A stretch of DNA of 64,000 nucleotides from Nitrososphaerota archaeon (GCA_021325615.1 JAJPGU010000003.1:52801-116800), one strand, 5' to 3'. Counted from the stretch's first letter, positions 16,267 to 24,650 are shown. Notes: generated from the sequence alone by a model not told the origin. Made by a program: numbers and translations.

Positions 16267-16968
16267 ATGGGAAAGGTTTTCGCGGTTGGTGTTGGGCCGG
16301 GTTCTCCCAAGTATGTGACAGAGATTGTCAAGGAAATCGTCCTTGACTGCGACGTTGTAATAGGCTACAAGTACACACTCAAGACTATCGAGGACCTGAT
16401 CAAGGGAAAGGAGGTCCACGAGATAACAATGCAGAACCAAGAGGACGCTTACCAGAAGGTTTCAAGGTCCTTGGGCGATAGGACATGCGTTGTGCCCTTT
16501 ACAGGCGATGTGAATTTCTCCGAATCCGAGGTTGTGGACAGGCTAATCGAGATTTTCGGTGATGTGCAGATAGTCCCCGGCATAAGCTCCACGCAGGTAG
16601 CCGCTGCCAAGGCAAGGGTTCCGACGGATAAGAGCAGGGTCATGACCATGCATATCTCCACAAGCATTGAGGAGAAGAAGCTTGAGCTGCAAAAGGCCCT
16701 CATCGACGGGCTTAGCGTTGTGCTTGTTCCCCGCCCGTGGCCAAAGCAGCCCTCAAAGCACTTCATGCAGTCCGAGATCGCGTCATACCTCAGGACCCAT
16801 GGATTTGACACGTCGAGGATGAAGGTACATGTTTTTGAGTTTCTCACGACCGAGAAGGAGACGCACTTTGTTGGAACAGTTAGAGATCTGGAGGGGAGGG
16901 AGTTCTCCGATCTCTCCGTGATGGTCTTTGATCAGACCAAGCTAGAGTCCTACATCAACTTCAAGTAA
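16267..16968 (+). CDS. cbiE: cobalt-precorrin-7 (C5)-methyltransferase
   Basis: SAM-dependent tetrapyrrole methylase of the anaerobic cobalamin pathway. Family signature at the N-terminus (MGKVFAVGVGPGSPKYVTEI), GDVNFSES in the SAM site, and VPGISSTQVAAAKARVP. About 233 residues, the usual length for the CbiE half, with no fused CbiT. The ATG at 16267 matches the family start; the frame extends 8 codons upstream. No other cob/cbi gene is adjacent. Confidence 0.9.
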   Translation: MGKVFAVGVGPGSPKYVTEIVKEIVLDCDVVIGYKYTLKTIEDLIKGKEVHEITMQNQEDAYQKVSRSLGDRTCVVPFTGDVNFSESEVVDRLIEIFGDVQIVPGISSTQVAAAKARVPTDKSRVMTMHISTSIEEKKLELQKALIDGLSVVLVPRPWPKQPSKHFMQSEIASYLRTHGFDTSRMKVHVFEFLTTEKETHFVGTVRDLEGREFSDLSVMVFDQTKLESYINFK

Positions 16969-16979
16969 AATTGCTCCCT

Positions 16980-18683
16980 TCAATGGAGCATTGGCGTGAC
17001 TAGGTTCGCAGGAGGTGCGCTGTTTAGAACGTGGGTTTGCGAGCTTGGGATTGAAATTATCAGCCCATTCATCCATGTATATGAAGGATCGTAGAATCTT
17101 ATGATTCCGGTATAGTTGATTGTGGCCTGATATGTCTGCCCAGGCGCAATCATTCCGCTCTTTAGCCTGCCGTCTGGGATGTACGGGTTTGCCGTGCTGT
17201 AGGTAGCGGTTCCGCTCATTATCGAGTGTGCGACATTGTCGTTGTTTGTCCAGATTACGGTGGTCCCCGGAACTATCGAGATCTGGTCGGGGGAATAGTA
17301 CCCGTTTGTATAGTACTGGTTTTGCTGGGAAGCCGATCCCTGCGCAAGCGAGGCTCCGGGCAGGATGCTTACCTGGACGGGGGGATTCTGTGTCAGTTCT
17401 GATTGGACTACGATGTTGCCGTTGAGCCACGTATTGGAATAGTCATAGTATGAGAATGTGCCGGTTCCGGTAATCGTGTACTGGAAGCTCTGCCCCGGGG
17501 CAATTGTGCCGCTGTCTATCTTTCCGTCTGGAATATACGCTGGTGCCGGGAGGTTGCCCGTAGGCGGTGCCCCTCGCGTCGGTGCAGTACTCTGCCTTGC
17601 CTGTCCTGTCAAGATTCGGTGGGGCACGGAATCATGGTTTACCCATACAATTGTAGTGCCGGATGCCACCTGGACGGTTTCAGGTGAGAGGAATTGGTTT
17701 TGCATGTTGGTTGCGGTGGACGCGCCCTGCAGTATGTCTATCTCGACGCTTTTTGCGGCCATCGTGGCAGATGCTGGCGACAGTACGCCTACCATCCAGG
17801 TGTAGCTCGGATCAAAAAATGTGATGTCTCCTGCGGTCTGCTCCTCTGGAAGGTTCATGTACTGCGAGGCTGCGGCGCTTAGATATGTCTTTGAATTGAA
17901 GCTGGTTACCGTGTACTGGAACGACTTGCCCGGGGCAATTATTCCACTGTCGATAATCCCGTCTGGATTGAAGATTGGCAGAGAATCATTGCCCCTCACT
18001 GCAGAGGCTACGCCGCTCATTATCCTGTGGGGCACGGAATCGTTGTTTGTCCATATCACCGTGGTACCGGGGGAAATCGAGGCGACCGAGGGTGAGAAGA
18101 ATAGCTGGTTGTTTCGGTCTGAGGCTCCGGAAACTATGCTTATCCTCATGATATTCGTGGAAGTCTCGTTCTGCGAGGTGGGTGAAGGTGGCGGTGTCTG
18201 CGGGACAGACGTAGCGCCTGCCGAGATCACCTTTGCACTATAGATTACCTTGTAGGTTTCTGGGCCTGTTATCTTTCCCCCAATGCTGTAGACAAGGCCG
18301 TTTGGGGTGCTGCTTATCTGTCGTCCAAAGAGGTTTAGCTGAATCGTGTTGCCCTGTGCATCCTGGGCGTTTCCTTGGAGGAGCAGGTACTTGCCATCCC
18401 TCAGGAGGGTGGTGGTCCAGCCACCAGTGTTGAGATAGTTGACTCCGTTGATGTTAACAAGCCCCGTATCCAGCGTAGAAAGGATGCTCGAACCACTGGG
18501 TTGGCCTGCAGTAAGCTGTATGTCAAATGAAGAGTCCAGAACATTTTGTGTCCCTGACACAAAGCCGCTGGCCTGGATGAGATATTTGCTATTTGTCGCA
18601 AAATCAGAATATGCATTATGGGAAGGCAATAACAAAATTAAAAGTCCCGCAATCGCGATTAGGGACAAGAAACGGTATTCCAT
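16980..18683 (-). CDS. secreted protein with three cupredoxin-like domains lacking the usual Cys/His copper ligands
   Basis: 567 residues: signal peptide (FLSLIAIAGLLILLLPSHNA), a beta-rich N-domain (residues ~25-165), then three plastocyanin-like repeats at roughly 180-305, 315-430 and 435-555. Each has GTTVIWTNNDSVPHRI or a close variant (GTTIVWVNHD, GTTVIWTNND) with the first His of a type-1 site. The canonical C-x(n)-H-x(n)-M stretch is replaced by FFDPSYTWM, YYDYSNTWLNG and FYDPSYTWMNG, so Cys and the second His are absent. The fold is kept but blue-copper electron transfer is unlikely. It faces the outside of the cell. Confidence 0.85.
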   Translation of the reverse strand: MEYRFLSLIAIAGLLILLLPSHNAYSDFATNSKYLIQASGFVSGTQNVLDSSFDIQLTAGQPSGSSILSTLDTGLVNINGVNYLNTGGWTTTLLRDGKYLLLQGNAQDAQGNTIQLNLFGRQISSTPNGLVYSIGGKITGPETYKVIYSAKVISAGATSVPQTPPPSPTSQNETSTNIMRISIVSGASDRNNQLFFSPSVASISPGTTVIWTNNDSVPHRIMSGVASAVRGNDSLPIFNPDGIIDSGIIAPGKSFQYTVTSFNSKTYLSAAASQYMNLPEEQTAGDITFFDPSYTWMVGVLSPASATMAAKSVEIDILQGASTATNMQNQFLSPETVQVASGTTIVWVNHDSVPHRILTGQARQSTAPTRGAPPTGNLPAPAYIPDGKIDSGTIAPGQSFQYTITGTGTFSYYDYSNTWLNGNIVVQSELTQNPPVQVSILPGASLAQGSASQQNQYYTNGYYSPDQISIVPGTTVIWTNNDNVAHSIMSGTATYSTANPYIPDGRLKSGMIAPGQTYQATINYTGIIRFYDPSYTWMNGLIISIPSSQTHVLNSAPPANLVTPMLH

Positions 18684-18740
18684 TTAGTTTGCTAACCCCC
18701 AAACTTGTATTTAATCAGTGGGTATAATTTAGTAACGCAA

Positions 18741-19481
18741 TTAGGCAATTCCGGGTTGATTGTCTTTCCGGGCAAGCCCGCTCATGTAGCTCATCTGCTG
18801 CTCCATGAACTGTTTTCTCTTTTCCTCCTCCTCAAGCTCCGCCGTGTCAAGGGGCTTGATTTGCAGGATGTGCAACAGCTTATCAAGTATGAACTTTGCA
18901 GCTTTGGGTTGGATGATGTTTGGGTTGTCTATCTCTGACAAGATGCATATGCTGTCAAGTTGTTTTTCTTTTGCAATCCCTAACACAAGTCCATTGAAAC
19001 CTGTAATCTGGCCCTTCCCTGCCAGCAAGTTGAGCTTCTCCTTTTTCAGCAGCTCCAAATTTTTTTGGGTGCTGGTTGCTCCAAACAACCTCGGCTCGGT
19101 AGGTGCTGGCTGCCTAAGTGCCGCACCAATTGAATAAAGGGTGCTCACCTTCAGTTTCTTTGCCATGCCTACCACTTCATAGCAAAGCTCGTAAAGCCGG
19201 CGGGGGTCTGATGGGTTGAACTCTCCAGAGAAAAGCACAAGGTTTTCCTTCGGGGAGTAATGGAACTTGTAGCTTGACTGTTCGTACTTTAGCAGTCCTT
19301 CGTTATACGATACCGCGGGTGGCCAGTAGGCGTAGATCTCAGCAAACAACTTTGCCTTGAGCTTTCTTACTAGAAAGTCCATGCCAATCCCTGCCACGTT
19401 GCCCATGTCAGGGAGGGCTGCCACCATCCTCGGCCTTGAAAGCTGCGGCAGGGTGTGAATTTTTAGGCCCAGCAACACCAT
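18741..19481 (-). CDS. PAC2 family protein (proteasome assembly chaperone-like)
   Basis: 246 residues with the PAC2 pattern: ALPDMGNVAGIGMDFLVRKL near the N-terminus, YELCYEVVGMAKKLKVSTLYSIGAALR in the middle and NGLVLGIAKEKQLDSICILSE. The C-terminal tail is charged (ELEEEEKRKQFMEQQM). Archaeal PAC2 proteins are candidate proteasome assembly factors but activity is often unproven. No proteasome subunit gene lies in the window. Confidence 0.88.
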   Translation of the reverse strand: MVLLGLKIHTLPQLSRPRMVAALPDMGNVAGIGMDFLVRKLKAKLFAEIYAYWPPAVSYNEGLLKYEQSSYKFHYSPKENLVLFSGEFNPSDPRRLYELCYEVVGMAKKLKVSTLYSIGAALRQPAPTEPRLFGATSTQKNLELLKKEKLNLLAGKGQITGFNGLVLGIAKEKQLDSICILSEIDNPNIIQPKAAKFILDKLLHILQIKPLDTAELEEEEKRKQFMEQQMSYMSGLARKDNQPGIA

Positions 19482-19510
19482 GCCTATTTACAGTTAAGAT
19501 AAAAACGAAT

Positions 19511-20050
19511 CTAGTGAGCTTTGGGGTGCACCAGCGATGAGCCAAAATGCTGGATCATGGTGTATTCGATAAAGGCTCCTGCAAGCAGCAAACCCACTGC
19601 TATTCCCACCTCGATGGCGGTGGGTTTGAGCAAGGGCATCAGGGGCTTTCTCCTCAGGATTGCGCTGATGAGAAGGTAGCTTCGCGACATGCCTATGGAA
19701 TATGCGATAAGTTCCATCACTCCAAATGGCGAGAGGTAGATTATGGAAAGCGGGGGAAGCTTTGCAAGGGCCGGAGTGGTGCATACCAGCGCGCGGAAGG
19801 CAAGCCCGGTAGACCATGCTGCAAATGAGCCCCACGCGATGCCAAATCCCGGTACAAACATTGGCAGGGCAACCGTCACGTTGTGGGTGAAGATTCCTAT
19901 TGCGTCGATTCCCTCGACGACCTGCTGGAATTCCTTGATGAAGTTCTTCGAGTCCTGCTCTGAGATGGTGCTGGCGCTGCCCGCCGAGTATGCCGCCGAA
20001 AATACTGCGATAAAAATTAGCAAAATAATGATTCTGCGGTTTGCCAACAC
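19511..20050 (-). CDS. SpoIIM/DUF95-like integral membrane protein
   Basis: 179 residues with four to five membrane helices (IIILLIFIAVFSAAYSAG, ALPMFVPGFGIAWGSFAAWS, LSIIYLSPFGVMELIAYSIG, IEVGIAVGLLLAGAFIEY). Helix order and the P-x-F/G-x-x-E-L-x-A-Y-x-I signature fit the stage II sporulation M/DUF95 family, which in non-sporulating cells has no assigned role. The start is GTG (20050). Confidence 0.75.
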   Translation of the reverse strand: MLANRRIIILLIFIAVFSAAYSAGSASTISEQDSKNFIKEFQQVVEGIDAIGIFTHNVTVALPMFVPGFGIAWGSFAAWSTGLAFRALVCTTPALAKLPPLSIIYLSPFGVMELIAYSIGMSRSYLLISAILRRKPLMPLLKPTAIEVGIAVGLLLAGAFIEYTMIQHFGSSLVHPKAH

Positions 20051-20125
20051 ACCGTCTGGTTTTAGGGTTAATTTGAGGGTTGAGAGCTAAAGCAGATTTA
20101 ATTAAAAGCGATTTAATGACAGGTT

Positions 20126-21556
20126 GTGAACGAAGAGGTTTCCTCTGCAATAACTTATGCTCTCAGCAAGGGGTTCCAGATCCACCCTGATGCCTTTAAG
20201 ATACTTGAGAAGATTGACGTAAAGGAACTCCAGAGCATAATCAAGCAGATCGTACGTGAAAAGGCAAAGCAGAACCTGTTCCTTATCAACCAGAGCGACC
20301 TTAAGATGTTTGTAGAGTCCGAGGTGGACGAAAGCACGGAGGCCTCCCATACCATACTGTTTGACCCCACTAGTAAAGTGACCTCGGCTGAGGGGATTGA
20401 CGGTTTTATGAAGCTCTTTTCAGACAGGTACTCGAAGCTGCTAAGGGTAATGATGCAGAGGTCACAGGCAAAGAAGCTGACCCAGATATCAAACGTGACC
20501 GGGGTCAAGCTCGGGGACGAGGTCTTTGTTGCGGGCCTCCTCATGGACAGGAAGAGTGAGCGGGATGTGACGAAGCTCGTGATAGACGACCCCTCGGGAT
20601 CCCTTGAGGTGTTGGTGTTCAACGCCGAGCTTCAGGAGACCGCCAACTCGCTTCTCATGGACCAGTTCGTAATGCTAGGCATTGCAAGCGGCAAGAACGG
20701 CGGGTTTTTCGTTAAGGAGATTATCGTTCCAGACATTCCAGACCACATAGCAAACCGCTCCAAGACCGAGACCTATGCGGTCCTCATTTCTGACATCCAC
20801 ATAGGGAGCAAGTACTTTATGGAAAAGGAGTTCACAGAGTTTGTCTCGTGGCTTTCAAGCCCCGATCCCGTCGCAAGAAAGGTCAGGTTTCTCCTGATCT
20901 GCGGCGACATCGTAGATGGGGTGGGCATCTTCCCCAACCAGGACAAGGAGCTCCTACTTACTGACATTAACGAGCAGATGGCCAAGGCTGCCCAGCTGCT
21001 GGAAAAGGTGCCAAAACACATCAAGACCTTCATAATCCCTGGCAACCACGACCCCGGAAGGAGGGCCCTGCCGCAGCCGGCCATCCCAGAAAAGCACAAC
21101 ATGAGCCTGTGGAACAGGGAGAATGTATTCATGCTCGGAAACCCCGCGTTTTTGGACCTCAATGGGGTTAAGATCCTGATGTTCCACGGCCAGAGCCTTG
21201 ATGACGTGGTAGGAACAACCCCCGGGCTCAGCTATGCGCAGCCGGCAAAGGCGATGCGCGCTCTGCTCAGGACAAGGCACCTCAGCCCCATCTATGGCAA
21301 GAGGACGCCCCTTGCGCCGGAACTTGAGGATTTCATGGTAATAAACGACGTTCCCGACATCTTTCACTCTGGCCACGTTCACGTGGTGGACCTTGACATG
21401 TACAAGGGAACCCTGATCGTAAACTCTGGTGCCTGGCAGAGCCAGACAGGCTACCAGGCAAGCGTGGGAATAACCCCCACGCCCGGGATTGCCATAATTG
21501 TAAATCTGGCAACAATGAAGGTCTTTACCAAGGACTTTACCGAGAACTCCTCATAG
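20126..21556 (+). CDS. polB: DNA polymerase D small subunit (DP1)
   Basis: 476 residues. N-terminal helical region, an OB-fold (about 125-205; KLGDEVFVAGLLMDRKSERD) and a calcineurin-like phosphodiesterase domain with all metal motifs: VLISDIHIGSKYF, LLICGDIVDGVGIF, IIPGNHDPGRR, LMFHGQSLDD and FHSGHVHVVD. It gives PolD its 3'-5' proofreading nuclease. The start is GTG (20126). It converges with Orc1/Cdc6, overlapping it by 6 bp next to the probable origin. The large subunit is 4.3 kb away. Confidence 0.96.
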   Translation: MNEEVSSAITYALSKGFQIHPDAFKILEKIDVKELQSIIKQIVREKAKQNLFLINQSDLKMFVESEVDESTEASHTILFDPTSKVTSAEGIDGFMKLFSDRYSKLLRVMMQRSQAKKLTQISNVTGVKLGDEVFVAGLLMDRKSERDVTKLVIDDPSGSLEVLVFNAELQETANSLLMDQFVMLGIASGKNGGFFVKEIIVPDIPDHIANRSKTETYAVLISDIHIGSKYFMEKEFTEFVSWLSSPDPVARKVRFLLICGDIVDGVGIFPNQDKELLLTDINEQMAKAAQLLEKVPKHIKTFIIPGNHDPGRRALPQPAIPEKHNMSLWNRENVFMLGNPAFLDLNGVKILMFHGQSLDDVVGTTPGLSYAQPAKAMRALLRTRHLSPIYGKRTPLAPELEDFMVINDVPDIFHSGHVHVVDLDMYKGTLIVNSGAWQSQTGYQASVGITPTPGIAIIVNLATMKVFTKDFTENSS

Positions 21557-22792
21557 AAGGTCTTCGAGCGCCAGGTCTTCCCTGAAGGCTTTTTTCACGG
21601 TTTCCGGATTGAGTGTCAGGGCAAACTTCTTCGTCCTGCCATGCATTCCCTGGTGGATTATCTTTCCTGAGATAAGGCCTGTCATTTCTATCTCGCTTAG
21701 CATCTGCGTGATCCTCCGTTGGGTAAGCTCCTTCTGCCTAGTGGTCTTGCACAGGTTCTTGTAGGACTGGTAAATCTCGCCTGTCGTGTTGCCGTTTGCC
21801 TTCATTACCGCCAGTATCAGTAGTTTTTCGTGTAGGGGATAGGAGTTGAGCGCGGTGGTTTCCTTGTCTTCCTCCATCTTGAGGGAGGCCCGGCGGATGT
21901 GGTCTTCCTTTATCGACTCCGACTGCTCCCGTTCGGCAATCTCGCCTGCTACCCGTAGTAGGTCTATTGCCCTCCTTGCATCGCCGTGCTCTTGGCCCGA
22001 CATGGCTGCACACAGGTTGAGGGCTGCCGGGTCAAGCACGTTCGGGATAAATGCCTCCTTGATCCTTTCAACAAGAATCTCCTTGATCTGGTTTACTGTA
22101 TAGTTGGTAAAGACAATCTCTTCCTCGCTTAGGCTGCTTAGGACCCGGGGATCCAGCCTCTCCTTGAAGGTAAGGTCGTTTGATATGCCGATGAGTGTAA
22201 GTGAGCCCTTCTTGAGCCGCTCATTGGCCCTAGTCAACGAGTAGAAAACATCCTTCCCGGTCTTTGAAACCAGTTCTGCAAGGTAGTCAATCTCGTCCAC
22301 CACAAAGACCGTGTTTAGGTTGTTCTTTTCAATAGCATCCATGAGCCTGTTGAAGACCTCGCTGATAGAAAGCCCCGTTGTTGGAAGCTCCTTTTGGGTG
22401 GTAAGCCCCAACTGGCGGCCAAACTTGACCAAAAGCCCGTAAAGGGTTGTTTCCTCCTTTGCATTAGCATAAAGCAGTTGTATCGGGAATGAGCCGTCCT
22501 TTACCCTTTCCTGAATCTTATTTAGGACCTTTTTTACGACCAAGGTCTTGCCCGTTCCGGGCTTTCCGTAGATCAGCAGGTTGGATGGCCGTGCCCTTTT
22601 CAACAAAGGAATAAGGGACTGCGTAACTTTTTTCTGCTCCTCGTCCCGATGCAGGACCACGTCGGGCATGTAGGTGAAATGTAAGACCTCCCTGTTTTTG
22701 AATAGGGACTTGCCGGTCGTTGCGTCATCAAGTAATTTATCGATAGGATCTTTTACCATCAACCCACACACCATCGTTTCTTCTCTGTCCAC
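21551..22792 (-). CDS. orc1: Orc1/Cdc6 replication initiator
   Basis: 413 residues. AAA+ core with Walker A YGKPGTGKT near residue 75, Walker B FVVDEIDYLAE and sensor 1 LTLIGISNDLTFKERLDP, followed by a winged helix from about residue 325 (TTGEIYQSYKNLCKT...RITQMLSEIEMTGLISGK) that contacts origin DNA. The start is GTG (22790-22792) or a later ATG. Only one Orc1/Cdc6 gene is visible. Its 5' end faces the ORB-like sequences, the normal archaeal arrangement. Confidence 0.96.
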   Translation of the reverse strand: MDREETMVCGLMVKDPIDKLLDDATTGKSLFKNREVLHFTYMPDVVLHRDEEQKKVTQSLIPLLKRARPSNLLIYGKPGTGKTLVVKKVLNKIQERVKDGSFPIQLLYANAKEETTLYGLLVKFGRQLGLTTQKELPTTGLSISEVFNRLMDAIEKNNLNTVFVVDEIDYLAELVSKTGKDVFYSLTRANERLKKGSLTLIGISNDLTFKERLDPRVLSSLSEEEIVFTNYTVNQIKEILVERIKEAFIPNVLDPAALNLCAAMSGQEHGDARRAIDLLRVAGEIAEREQSESIKEDHIRRASLKMEEDKETTALNSYPLHEKLLILAVMKANGNTTGEIYQSYKNLCKTTRQKELTQRRITQMLSEIEMTGLISGKIIHQGMHGRTKKFALTLNPETVKKAFREDLALEDLL

Positions 22793-22895
22793 ATATGGAC
22801 TCTACCAAATCAAACGGATTAGAATAGAAACACTAATTCAAATTTAGTATATCATTAATTATTTTTATTTTCTTAAAAAAAATTTTTTTAATAAA

Positions 22896-22918
22896 GCTAG
22901 AGTGGAAGGAAAGGTGTG
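22896..22918 (+). repeat. ORB-like element 1 (plus orientation)
   Basis: GCTAGAGTGGAAGGAAAGGT... matches the core AGTGGAA-n-AAAGGGGT of archaeal origin recognition boxes, with a shortened G string. It sits immediately right of the A/T-rich stretch and is oriented opposite to elements 2 and 3. Confidence 0.7.
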
Positions 22919-22990
22919 TGGGTCTTCCTAGGTACAAGTTAACAATTCGTGAACTTGGTGTGAACCTGGGACCGAAAAGGTCCAAAAATG

Positions 22991-23013
22991 ACCCCTTTAT
23001 TTCCACTCTAGGC
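22991..23013 (-). repeat. ORB-like element 2 (minus orientation)
   Basis: Read on the minus strand: GCCTAGAGTGGAAATAAAGG followed by GGT, i.e. AGTGGAAA plus a G string. Very close to the ORB consensus (AGTGGAAACGAAAGGGG) described for Sulfolobus and other archaea. The same 21 bp recur at 23052. Confidence 0.8.
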
Positions 23014-23026
23014 GTGAATTTGGCTC

Positions 23027-23217
23027 TTAACACTGTTAATATCCCGAGGATACCCCTTTATTTCCACTCTAGGCATGGGTTTTACCCCTTCTGGGATGTC
23101 TTTGTGGGGGCGTGTTAAGGTGGGTAGGGCTGGCATGCCTAGGCTAGGCAGTGAATGTTAACAAACTCGCTTGTTAACAAATCTTCTATGATCTGTTCAA
23201 GTGTTAAGGTGTTAACG
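23027..23217. promoter_or_regulatory. cluster of TGTTAACA-type palindromes before the origin-facing gene
   Basis: TTAACACTGTTAA (23027-23039), TGTTAACA (23156-23163), TTGTTAACAA (23171-23180), a half site TGTTAAGG (23202-23209) and TGTTAAC (23210-23216). Another GTTAAC occurs at 22938-22943. The boxes fill the space between the ORBs and the gene at 23231, as expected for operators or secondary origin-binding sites. Confidence 0.55.
23052..23074 (-). repeat. ORB-like element 3 (minus orientation)
   Basis: A near-perfect copy of element 2: on the plus strand ACCCCTTTATTTCCACTCTA followed by GGC. The 61-bp spacing from element 2 is about six helical turns, so both copies lie on the same DNA face. 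Confidence 0.8.
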
Positions 23218-23230
23218 TGATCGATCACAA

Positions 23231-23626
23231 ATGGCCCGAAAACGCATACGAATCGACCTTGAGGACACGGATGGCGCCAAGTACAACTTTAGCCTAGAGG
23301 GCAATGTGACTAGGGAAAAGATGTTAAAGATATTCGAGTTGATGGATTTGATTAACATTGAGGAGCCAGAAGAATCGGTTCAACTGGACTCGGTGGGGGC
23401 AAAGATATGGAACATAGTAGACAAGTACTTCCCCCTCGGCAAGTTTACCTCTAATATGATACTTGAGAAATATGAGGATGAGTATGGGGAACCGGTAAAA
23501 CTGAGCGTGATATCCACCTATCTCTCTAGGTTTGCTCTCAAGGGGAGGATAGGCAGGGAGAAAAAGGGCAAGGAGTGGGCCTATCAGGTCCTGAAACTGG
23601 CCCAAAGGGAACAGAATAGGGTTTAG
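23231..23626 (+). CDS. origin-adjacent conserved protein, winged-helix-like
   Basis: 131 residues. An N-terminal segment (KRIRIDLEDTDGAKYNFSLE) resembles a beta hairpin for oligomerisation; the C-terminal half has the helix-helix-wing pattern KIWNIVDKYFPLGKFTSNMI, KLSVISTYLSRFALKGRIGR, GKEWAYQVL of small winged-helix DNA binders. It reads away from the origin and is preceded by TGTTAACA boxes, making it a candidate autoregulated replication or chromosome factor. No family function known to me. The ATG at 23231 follows a GATCGATC-like sequence. Confidence 0.75.
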   Translation: MARKRIRIDLEDTDGAKYNFSLEGNVTREKMLKIFELMDLINIEEPEESVQLDSVGAKIWNIVDKYFPLGKFTSNMILEKYEDEYGEPVKLSVISTYLSRFALKGRIGREKKGKEWAYQVLKLAQREQNRV

Positions 23627-23778
23627 GAGATGGTAGCCTTCCGGACCACCAAGCGGTCATCCTCAACTGTTACCTTCACATAGTCCCCCTTCTGCAGGCC
23701 AAGATATCTTCTAAAGTCCTTGGGAATGGATATTGTGCCAACCGCTGTTATCTTAATGAGCTGCTCCGTGCCTGTCAT
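23623..23778 (-). CDS. AbrB/MazE-type swapped-hairpin DNA-binding protein (51 residues)
   Basis: ATG at 23776-23778 (an in-frame ATG 6 bp earlier at 23784 is also possible), stop TAA at 23623-23625, interlocked with the stop of the convergent gene (TTAG). The peptide contains ITAVGTISIPKDFRRYLGLQ and KGDYVKVTVEDDRLVVRK, the two strands of the SpoVT-AbrB fold. Such proteins repress transcription as dimers. No toxin gene is adjacent, so an antitoxin role has no support. Confidence 0.85.
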   Translation of the reverse strand: MTGTEQLIKITAVGTISIPKDFRRYLGLQKGDYVKVTVEDDRLVVRKATIS

Positions 23779-23974
23779 ACACATGATTATTAATTCTATA
23801 ATTTAAAATTTTATAATTAAATTAAATTAAGGAATTATGTTGATTTTGCTGATCTTGCCCAACAAAAATTCGGTTTCTGGGGGGAGATACTGCCAAATTC
23901 CTGTATGTGAAACCTGGGAAAAGCGAGCTGGGGGGTGGAAGTTGATATAATTGCCTACAGAACTATATCTTGGG

Positions 23975-24529
23975 TCAGACAGTTGGAGTCTTTAGACTGC
24001 CTATCCTAATGAGCCCCTTTTCCGTAATTTTGTAGGTGAAGGGCTTTGACTGCATGTCCCTTTCAACCAACCCTTCCTCAAAGAGCTTTTTCATCATGCG
24101 TGATGTGTGTTCGCGGGTCCTTCCTATTGTGACTTGAATGTCACGTGACGTCATGGGTTTTTCCGTGATTAATCGCAACACATAGTCTGTAGCACTTCCA
24201 AAGTTCATATTATGAACCCTTTCCTTTGGCTTTTCTTCCTTGGGTTGAATGATTACTTCTTGTTCCTGTTTTTGCTCCTTCGGCTTCGGGATTTGTGCCT
24301 GAACAGGTTCTTCAGATTCCTTTGCTAATTCTAACGAATCTAGCCTTATTTTCATATCTATCAGTAAATTTTCATAATATTGTACCTTTTCAAGCAGAAT
24401 TTTCAAATCATTAGTCTGTGAAGTAAGCCTGGGCTTGATCTTGTTGTAGACTGCGATGCTAGCAAGGCCTATCACGAAGGCTGCAATCACACTCAGTATC
24501 ATTCCTACGTCTATATCCACTAACATCAC
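23975..24529 (-). CDS. membrane-anchored winged-helix regulator
   Basis: 184 residues. N-terminal membrane helix (MILSVIAAFVIGLASIAVY), a coiled coil (LTSQTNDLKILLEKVQYYEN...RLDSLELA), a charged Glu/Gln/Lys linker (about 80-110) and a MarR/ArsR-like winged helix: LRLITEKPMTSRDIQVTIGR, TREHTSRMMKKLFEEGLVER, SKPFTYKITEKGL. The layout implies a DNA-binding domain held at the inner membrane face. A TATA-like GATATATC lies about 22 nt before the ATG. The signal it senses is not visible. Confidence 0.85.
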   Translation of the reverse strand: MMLVDIDVGMILSVIAAFVIGLASIAVYNKIKPRLTSQTNDLKILLEKVQYYENLLIDMKIRLDSLELAKESEEPVQAQIPKPKEQKQEQEVIIQPKEEKPKERVHNMNFGSATDYVLRLITEKPMTSRDIQVTIGRTREHTSRMMKKLFEEGLVERDMQSKPFTYKITEKGLIRIGSLKTPTV

Positions 24530-24650
24530 TAACTGTCATATGCTATCGTGATATATCATCTTTGAGTAAAATTATTTCACACACTACGTGTAAATCACGA
24601 ACAAAGACCATCACAAAATGGCTTTGAATTTAGTGATAATAGGGAAAAAA
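24530..24650. promoter_or_regulatory. promoter region with repeated ATCAC/GTGAT sequence
   Basis: Holds the TATA-like box of the membrane regulator and several ATCAC or GTGAT motifs (TCGTGATATATCA near 24546, AATCACGA near 24593, CATCACAA near 24610, TAGTGATAAT near 24632, AAATCACAG near 24649), continuing into the 3' end of the next gene. Composition bias may explain part of this. Confidence 0.3.

Larger units (their letters stand above)
22793..23230. other. probable chromosomal replication origin
   Basis: 438-bp intergenic region 5' to orc1. It contains an A/T-rich stretch (about 22838-22896, nearly pure A/T with runs of A and T) suited to unwinding, flanked on one side by three ORB-like elements: one in plus orientation at 22896-22918 and two in minus orientation at 22991-23013 and 23052-23074. 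A further palindrome CAAGTT-N11-AACTTG lies at 22935-22957 and TGTTAACA-type boxes at 23027-23217. Inverted ORBs around a duplex-unwinding element beside orc1 is the classic archaeal layout. Confidence 0.85.
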
